This document shows, piece after piece, positions 54,664-64,000 of a stretch of 64,000 nt of DNA (the stretch's first letter is position 1; every line of letters begins with the position of its first letter). The notes beneath the pieces are model-generated. The model saw nothing but the letters and a program-made list of their open reading frames with translations, was not told the origin of the DNA and did no database searches. Origin of the DNA: Acidobacteriota bacterium (GTDB lineage: Bacteria > Acidobacteriota > Vicinamibacteria > Marinacidobacterales > Marinacidobacteraceae); NCBI GenBank assembly GCA_022822745.1, contig JAJEAO010000114.1, positions 1-64,000 of the forward strand, read 5' to 3'. The position numbers and the translations under genes are program-made.

Positions 54664-56448
54664 TCAGGGAAGCGGCCAGTAGTCGAGGAGAGCCGAACGG
54701 CCCACCATCTCGACGAACCGGACCATGAACCGAGAACCGTACGCGTCCGTGAGGCGAAGTTCCTGCCCGAGCCGGAAGTGCACTGGATGGACCCTGCCGC
54801 CGTCAATGCCGATGTTGGTCGCATACAGATACATGCGGTCCTGGGCGTCCAGAATGGGATTCAGCCGTCCCCGCAGGCCCGGGAGATGACCGGTCCCTTC
54901 CGTGAACACGAGGGAGCCGCCCTCTCGCAGGGAATCCAGCTCCACAGATGTGGCCGATGTAGGCCGCCACTCGCGGACGACGCTTCCCCGATGGCCGGGC
55001 GCCGCGACCAGAACGGTCATCGGAAGCTCGGAGTGGAGCGCGAAGGTGGCTCGCCCAAAGCTGTCGGTCCGCTCGATCAGCCACGTGTCGTTCGGATACT
55101 GAACGAGGACCTGGGCGTCTGCGAGCGGGTCTCCCGATGACGTCACGAGCACCCGGCCCTCGAACTCGTCCACCGGCGGCCGCGCCGCGGGGATGGTCAG
55201 CACGAGTTCGCTTCCCCCGACCAATTCGAACGCCGGATCCAGCCCGGTGAGATGCATCGTGCTCTCGTAGATCGTCGGCACCCCCTCTCCCCGCTCTTCG
55301 AGGAAGTACTGGCGATCTCCGGAGCCGAAGCTGCCTCGCACCGAGAGCCGCCGAAGCAGCGACGCGAGCGTTTCATTCCGAGTCGCCTGATGGCGGCGCA
55401 TGCCCTCGATCTCCAGCGAGTTGGGCAGCGCGCCGGGCGAGTAGAGCTCCAGCCGATCATCGAAGATCCGGAGTCGGATCTTGCGGTTCTCCAGGCTGTA
55501 GTCGCGGTGGAGAACTGCGTTCACGATGCCCTCGAAGACCGCCCGGGGTGGAAACTGGGGCGTCTCGATGCGCCCGGGGTCCTTGCGAGCCGCAACCCAG
55601 GTGTTCCGCCGGACGAAATGCGTCGCGTCCCGGACCTGCCGGTCGAGAGGTCCGACGATCTTCGCCGCGTCGAGCTGGTCCGAGGCCCCGACCACATTGC
55701 CGCGGTAGCGAACCGCGTCAATGACGGCGCCCCGAATGTGCTCATGGGGCCGAGGGGCGCAGAGAAGAACTCCGGCCACGGTGGCGCGCGGCTCACCGAT
55801 CTCATCCGACCGCACGAGCTTCAACTTCTCGAGCTGAATGGCGTCGAGTGCTCCGGCGCGGGAATCCAGGAAGCGCTCCACGAGAGCCGCGTCGAGGACG
55901 CGAGGCCCGGTTCCCTCCACCAGTCTGAGGTCGGGGCCGAGAAGACCGGAGCGACCCCGGAGCTGGAACAGCCGCTGGAGCGCCTCGGGCGACAGGGGTC
56001 GGACCGTGCTCCCCTTGCGCGTCAAGTAGCCGCCCGGACTGCGGTGGACGAGAGCGCTCTGCTCGACTTCGACTAGCAGAACCGCCTGCCCGCCGGGCAG
56101 CGCGAGCCGCCTGGTCCAGAAGGCCAGCGGAGGGATGATCCGATCCTCGCAGATGTTGCTGACGTACTCCTCGAGCAGGTCCATCTGTTTCCGATCAAGG
56201 TCTCGGACCGTTCCATCGTCGGCGACACTGAACACCAGAGCCCCACCACGAGCATTGCCAAGCGCCGCCAGCTCGTTCGCCACGCCCTTCGGGTGGGGCG
56301 CGGCCACCCGGCCCTTCCGGAAAAACGCCTCCTTGAGTTCGAACACACTGTCCTCACCCAGTTCGATCTGACGCTGAACCGCAGCGGGACTCCAGCCCGG
56401 CGCGTACCCCCGCCCGCTCGGGCGGACTCGAGTCTCCGGACGCGACAT
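54664..56448 (-). CDS. AlbA_2/Schlafen-like ATP-binding protein with a C-terminal beta domain
   Basis: The 594-residue protein has an N-terminal AlbA_2 (Schlafen-type) domain, with FELKEAFF, VANELAALGNARGGALVFSV and GYLTRKGSTVRPLSPE; a middle region; a HATPase-like C-terminal block with AVFEGIVNAVLHRDYS and LRIFDDRLELYSPGALP; and a further 170 residues with a carboxypeptidase-regulatory-like beta domain (GRVLVTSSGDPLADAQVLVQ). AlbA_2 proteins occur as regulators and in phage defence. The extra beta domain is unusual. It runs against the EcsC fragment with 57 bases between the two stops. Confidence 0.78.
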   Translation of the reverse strand: MSRPETRVRPSGRGYAPGWSPAAVQRQIELGEDSVFELKEAFFRKGRVAAPHPKGVANELAALGNARGGALVFSVADDGTVRDLDRKQMDLLEEYVSNICEDRIIPPLAFWTRRLALPGGQAVLLVEVEQSALVHRSPGGYLTRKGSTVRPLSPEALQRLFQLRGRSGLLGPDLRLVEGTGPRVLDAALVERFLDSRAGALDAIQLEKLKLVRSDEIGEPRATVAGVLLCAPRPHEHIRGAVIDAVRYRGNVVGASDQLDAAKIVGPLDRQVRDATHFVRRNTWVAARKDPGRIETPQFPPRAVFEGIVNAVLHRDYSLENRKIRLRIFDDRLELYSPGALPNSLEIEGMRRHQATRNETLASLLRRLSVRGSFGSGDRQYFLEERGEGVPTIYESTMHLTGLDPAFELVGGSELVLTIPAARPPVDEFEGRVLVTSSGDPLADAQVLVQYPNDTWLIERTDSFGRATFALHSELPMTVLVAAPGHRGSVVREWRPTSATSVELDSLREGGSLVFTEGTGHLPGLRGRLNPILDAQDRMYLYATNIGIDGGRVHPVHFRLGQELRLTDAYGSRFMVRFVEMVGRSALLDYWPLP

Positions 56449-56617
56449 GCGACGAATTTACCCCGCGGCAGTCCCACCCGGTGGATGCGAGGAACCACCG
56501 GCCTGACTATCAGCGAACACGGCGTCCCCAATAACCTGGCCCTCGCCCCATCCCAATGGTCGGACAGGGAGATGTTCCAGATCGCTCCGGGAAACGGGTC
56601 GGCTCGGTGAGCGCAGT

Positions 56618-57865
56618 TCAGCTCGGGGCGGCGTCCGTCCGCACGCGCAGCTCGGCGAGCCCCCGCAGCACGGCCTGTTTCCGTCGGGTCGGGGCGGCGG
56701 CCAGACGCAGAGTCGGGAACCGGCGCAGAATCGAGGTGAAGGCGGCCTTCGCCTCCCGGACCGCGAGCGAAGCGCCGAGGCAGTAGTGGATCCCGCGGCC
56801 GAAGGAGAGGTGGCTCTTCCCGCTCCGTCCGATGTCCAGAGCGTCCGGCCGCTCGAACGCCGCCGGATCCCGGTTCGCCGCTCCGATGGACGTGATCAGG
56901 ATCTGTCCCTTGCGGATCCTTCGGCCCCCGAACTCGCCGTCGGTCAGCGCGGTGCGACTGTCGAGCTGCACCGGGGGATCGAATCGCAGGAGCTCGTCGA
57001 TCGCGGACTCCATCTGTTCCGGGCGCCGCCGCAGCCTCTCGAACTGCTCGGGATGCTCCAGGAGCGCCAGCATTCCGTTTCCGATGAGGTTCCGCGTGGT
57101 CTCGTTTCCGGCGACCAGCAGGAGGATCAGCGTCATGATGAGCTCCCGGTGGCTGAGCCGGTCCCCGGCGTCTTCGGCGGCGAGAAGCGCGCTGATCATG
57201 TCCTCCCGGGGGTTGCGGCGCCGGTCCCTCAGGATGACCTCGAAGTACTCCTCGAGTTCGCGACCGGCCTGCCGGATCCGCTCCACGCCGGCGTCGCTGA
57301 CGATGGGTTCCACGTTCAGCGCGATCTGGTTGGACCACCGCTCGAAAAGACCCAGATCGGAGGCTGGAACTCCGAGCACTTCGGCGATCACCCGCACCGG
57401 GAGCGGGTAGGCGACCGTCGCCATCAGATCGAACTCCGAACCCTCCCGCGCCGCTTGGCGGACGAGGTCGTCGGCGAGAGCCGAGACTCGCGGTTGCAGG
57501 CGGCGGATCGCGCGAGGGGTGAACGCCTGCGAAACCAGCGAACGCAGCCGGGTGTGATCGGGAGGGTCGTAGTCCAGCAGGGTGATCAGGCCGGTCCGGT
57601 GCGAAGTGCTGTCCGCCATGTTGTTCGAGAAGCGCCGGTAGTCCCGAAGAACGAGATCCACATCCTCGTAGCGGGTCAGCAGCCACCCGTTCACCAGGCG
57701 CAGCCGGTGGACGGGGTCCTTCGCGCGCAGCCGGGCGTAGATCGGATACGGATCGGCCATCAACGCCGAAGAGAGCGGGTTGAAGGCGACGCCCGATTCG
57801 AGACGCTCCCACGCGAGCCGCAGCGCGCTCACTCCGGTGCGGGCCGCGCGCATCCATGCGTTCAT
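56618..57865 (-). CDS. Cytochrome P450 (second of two)
   Basis: The 415-residue monooxygenase has MADPYPIYARLRAKDPVH, AGNETTRNLIGNGMLALLEHP, the ExxR in ELLRFD and the haem loop FGRGIHYCLGASLAV with the ligand at C362. It belongs to the same broad class as the P450 at 19412-20659 but is only partly similar, so it is not a recent duplicate. ATG 57865 has GGAAG close upstream. The 169 bases after its stop, to the AlbA_2 gene, hold nothing recognisable. Substrate and ferredoxin partner are unknown. Confidence 0.92.
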   Translation of the reverse strand: MNAWMRAARTGVSALRLAWERLESGVAFNPLSSALMADPYPIYARLRAKDPVHRLRLVNGWLLTRYEDVDLVLRDYRRFSNNMADSTSHRTGLITLLDYDPPDHTRLRSLVSQAFTPRAIRRLQPRVSALADDLVRQAAREGSEFDLMATVAYPLPVRVIAEVLGVPASDLGLFERWSNQIALNVEPIVSDAGVERIRQAGRELEEYFEVILRDRRRNPREDMISALLAAEDAGDRLSHRELIMTLILLLVAGNETTRNLIGNGMLALLEHPEQFERLRRRPEQMESAIDELLRFDPPVQLDSRTALTDGEFGGRRIRKGQILITSIGAANRDPAAFERPDALDIGRSGKSHLSFGRGIHYCLGASLAVREAKAAFTSILRRFPTLRLAAAPTRRKQAVLRGLAELRVRTDAAPS

Positions 57866-57954
57866 CGCTTCCAGCCTACCCCGATCCACGCTCCTCGTCC
57901 TCGAGCAGATCCTTCGGGCCGCCATCCAGCTCCGGAGCGGCCCCACCGGATCCC

Positions 57955-58013
57955 GACAGGTCCTGACCGGGTGCCCCCGACGGGACAGGCTCTGTCCGTG
58001 ACAGGCCCCATAA
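57955..58013 (+). promoter_or_regulatory. Possible promoter/operator of the restriction-modification gene
   Basis: GACAGG occurs at 57955-57960, 57984-57989 and 58000-58005, and GGACAG-GCT-CTGTCC at 57983-57997 is a perfect palindrome. CATAAT at 58008-58013 differs in one base from the -10 consensus and lies 57 bases before the TTG start. No good -35 is present at normal spacing. A controller-type binding site is possible but unproven. Confidence 0.35.
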
Positions 58014-58070
58014 TGCGCGGTCTCACTCGCGGAGCGGGGCTCATTTCCCGAGCATGAGGAGAGAGAAGAC

Positions 58071-62471
<4,401 letters not shown>

Positions 62472-63143
62472 CGAAGGACGCTATCTTCGACTACGTGTAC
62501 GGCGTTCTGCACTCCCCCGAGTACCGGGAGCGATTTCGCAACAATCTGAACCGGGAACTTCCCCGCATCCCCTTCGCGCCGGACTTCACCGCCTTCGGGA
62601 GCGCGGGCGCCGAGCTGGCCAAACTGCATCTCGGCTACGAGACCGGACCGGAACATCCGCTCGAAGTCGTCGTATCCGGCCTGGGACTGGCCGGCCCCTC
62701 GGACTATCGGCTGACGACGAAGAAGATGCGCTGGGCCAGCAAGGACGAGAAGGCGGAGCTCATCGTGAACGACCGGATCCGCCTTCGCGGGTTCCCGGCG
62801 GAGTGCCACGAGTACATCGTGAACGGTCGCTCCCCGGTGGAGTGGTTCATGGACCGCTACTACATCAAGCGCGACAGGCGGAGCGGGATCGTGAACGACC
62901 CGAACGGCTGGTTCGACGATCCACGTGACCTGATCACGGCGTTCCGACGGATCGTCCACCTCAGCGTGGAGACGGTCCGCATCGTGGACGCCCTGCCGAA
63001 CCCCATCCCGGACCTCTGAGCGGCGGCTCCTTCCAGGGGACGCCCCTCTCGAGGGTGGCAGTCCACGGCCCGAGGCTCCGCAGGTCATCCCTGCCGGGCA
63101 GGAGCCCCGCGCGCCGGCAGTCGCCGCGCGGAGCGAGACGATC

Positions 63144-63320
63144 GTGGCCGCCGGGACGGTGGAGGTAGTTCTGGCGCTCCGCGCGGTGACGCTCGGAGGC
63201 GCCTGCCGAACGTTCGAGGACGGCTCGAAGGGCTCGATCCCGGTCGGGAAGCAGGCCGATCTGGTGATGTGGGGAGAGAACCCGCTGACCGCGGCCCCGG
63301 AGTTCCGGAGTTCCTCCTGA
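63144..63320 (+). pseudogene. C-terminal remnant of an amidohydrolase
   Basis: The frame GTG 63144 to TGA 63320 encodes 58 residues including LALRAVTLGGACRTFEDG, SKGSIPVGKQADLVMWG and ENPLTAAPE, the standard end of YtcJ-type metal-dependent amidohydrolases (strand, then GSI-VGK-ADLV, then DPLT). The catalytic domain is absent, and the frame before it, open back to about 63030, shows no further family sequence. It is therefore a leftover of a deleted gene beside the restriction-modification locus. The following 220 bases to 63541 hold nothing recognisable. Confidence 0.7.
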
Positions 63321-63541
63321 TCCGCGAGACGCTCTCGCGAGCGAGATCGGTCCGGAGGTCGCCGCTCCATGGGCCGCACGCCTGCCGGGGGAACCGGTGG
63401 AGAGCAGCGTTCCACAGGGCGCGTCGAGGGGCATTGACGGCCAGCCGGGGAGCCCCGTACCATTCGATTCACGGCGTTGCCCTCCCCGCGCCGCGTCCTC
63501 GGTGGACCGGCGGGCCTGGAGACTGCCGGAGGAGAAACAGA

Positions 63542-63907
63542 ATGGGAAGAAAGACAACCCTGGTCGTCGCGTCCATTGGCGTTTCGTTGCTGGCGGCAGG
63601 AACCGTGTTCCTGTCCACGGAGGCGAGTGGACAAGTCTCCAGCCCGAACAAGGTCGCACTACTCCGGTGCGCGACAAACGGGGATGGAACCATCACCGTG
63701 CGCAGCGCAGACCTGACTTCGAACATCAGGGCCTCCGTCGATCGGGATGATTCTTGTGCCGAGGCCATCTCGGCCGTTCGGAGAACCGGGATGAAGATGG
63801 TGGATGGCCCCCAGGTCACGCCGCATCCTGAAGGCAAGCAGGTGAACTTCAGTTTCGTCTTCGTCGCCTGCGACGACGACGATTGCGACGACGATGACGA
63901 CGATTGA
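63542..63907 (+). CDS. Small exported protein with an aspartate-rich C-terminus
   Basis: The 121-residue product has a signal peptide (MGRKTTLVVASIGVSLLAAG) and a small beta-rich body with cysteines at LLRCATNGDGT and DSCAEAI, then FSFVFVACDDDDCDDDDDD at the end. ATG 63542 follows GGAGGAGA at about seven bases, a strong start signal. The Asp tail may bind Ca2+ or other metals, or make the protein very acidic at the cell surface. No family is recognised. The last 93 bases of the window hold no gene I can support. Confidence 0.75.
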   Translation: MGRKTTLVVASIGVSLLAAGTVFLSTEASGQVSSPNKVALLRCATNGDGTITVRSADLTSNIRASVDRDDSCAEAISAVRRTGMKMVDGPQVTPHPEGKQVNFSFVFVACDDDDCDDDDDD

Positions 63908-64000
63908 GACGGGGAACCCCACGGATCGTTCACCGGGCCGAGGGCGGGGAACGACTCCATGAGTTCGTGACCCTCGGCTTCCGAACCACTTCGCAGTTCG

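Overview
The window is GC-rich DNA (roughly 70 percent) from a bacterium, with densely packed genes, many ATGA/GTGA stop-start overlaps and long spurious open frames opposite real genes. The SUF system, ClpB, the DUF1592 cytochrome plus DUF1552 pair, a secreted ankyrin protein, a VPS10/sortilin-type propeller protein and an S9 peptidase with a signal peptide together suggest an uncultivated Acidobacteriota- or Gemmatimonadota-like lineage. That placement is inference; no rRNA or tRNA gene was recognised.

Layout. 0-3.3 kb: outer-membrane protein, GHMP kinase, Rieske protein, NHL-repeat lipoprotein. 3.3-7.3 kb: PHP phosphoesterase (minus), ErpA-type Fe-S carrier, membrane protein, class V aminotransferase, zinc-ribbon membrane protein. 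7.4-11.4 kb: clpB behind a clear promoter with duplicated HAIR-like half-sites, then kbl. 11.5-17.3 kb: ABC exporter (ATPase, FtsX-type permease, periplasmic adaptor), queG and a 54-residue gene. 17.3-22.3 kb: S9 peptidase and a P450 (minus), FAH-family hydrolase and class I glutamine hydrolase (plus). 22.3-26.5 kb: a HEPN-domain protein with an SSB-like tail, an amber-broken AAA+ ATPase, an EEP-family nuclease and a lipoprotein. 26.5-32.7 kb: an Rrf2-sufBCDSU-sufT operon on the minus strand. 32.9-36.7 kb: AlkA-like glycosylase, Phd/PIN toxin-antitoxin pair, MBL-fold lipoprotein, intact DUF4143 ATPase with a perfect inverted repeat over its start. 36.8-43.5 kb: a repeat cluster, then a minus-strand set of exported proteins (multi-domain c-type cytochrome, DUF1552, ankyrin protein, NIPSNAP-like protein). 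43.6-52.5 kb: amidase, Pgi-like isomerase, MsrP-like molybdoenzyme, DUF423, thioesterase, orphan antitoxin, VPS10 protein. 52.5-63.0 kb: an accessory region with a membrane/coiled-coil protein, a zinc ribbon, an EcsC fragment, an AlbA_2 ATPase, a second P450 and a single-chain type ISP-like restriction-modification enzyme. 63.1-63.9 kb: an amidohydrolase remnant and a small exported Asp-tailed protein.

The most striking element is the restriction-modification gene. A tract of twelve GCCA units lies exactly where the methylase body meets the target-recognition/C-terminal part. With twelve units the frame is lost; thirteen or ten would restore one open frame to 63019, giving about 1650 residues with thirteen. 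This looks like phase variation by slipped-strand mispairing. A tandem, diverged copy of one target-domain segment follows immediately. Other observations of note are several genes that appear to start at CTG, three of them where the CTG overlaps an upstream TGA, and the possible regulatory sites at clpB, the suf regulator and the DUF4143 ATPase.
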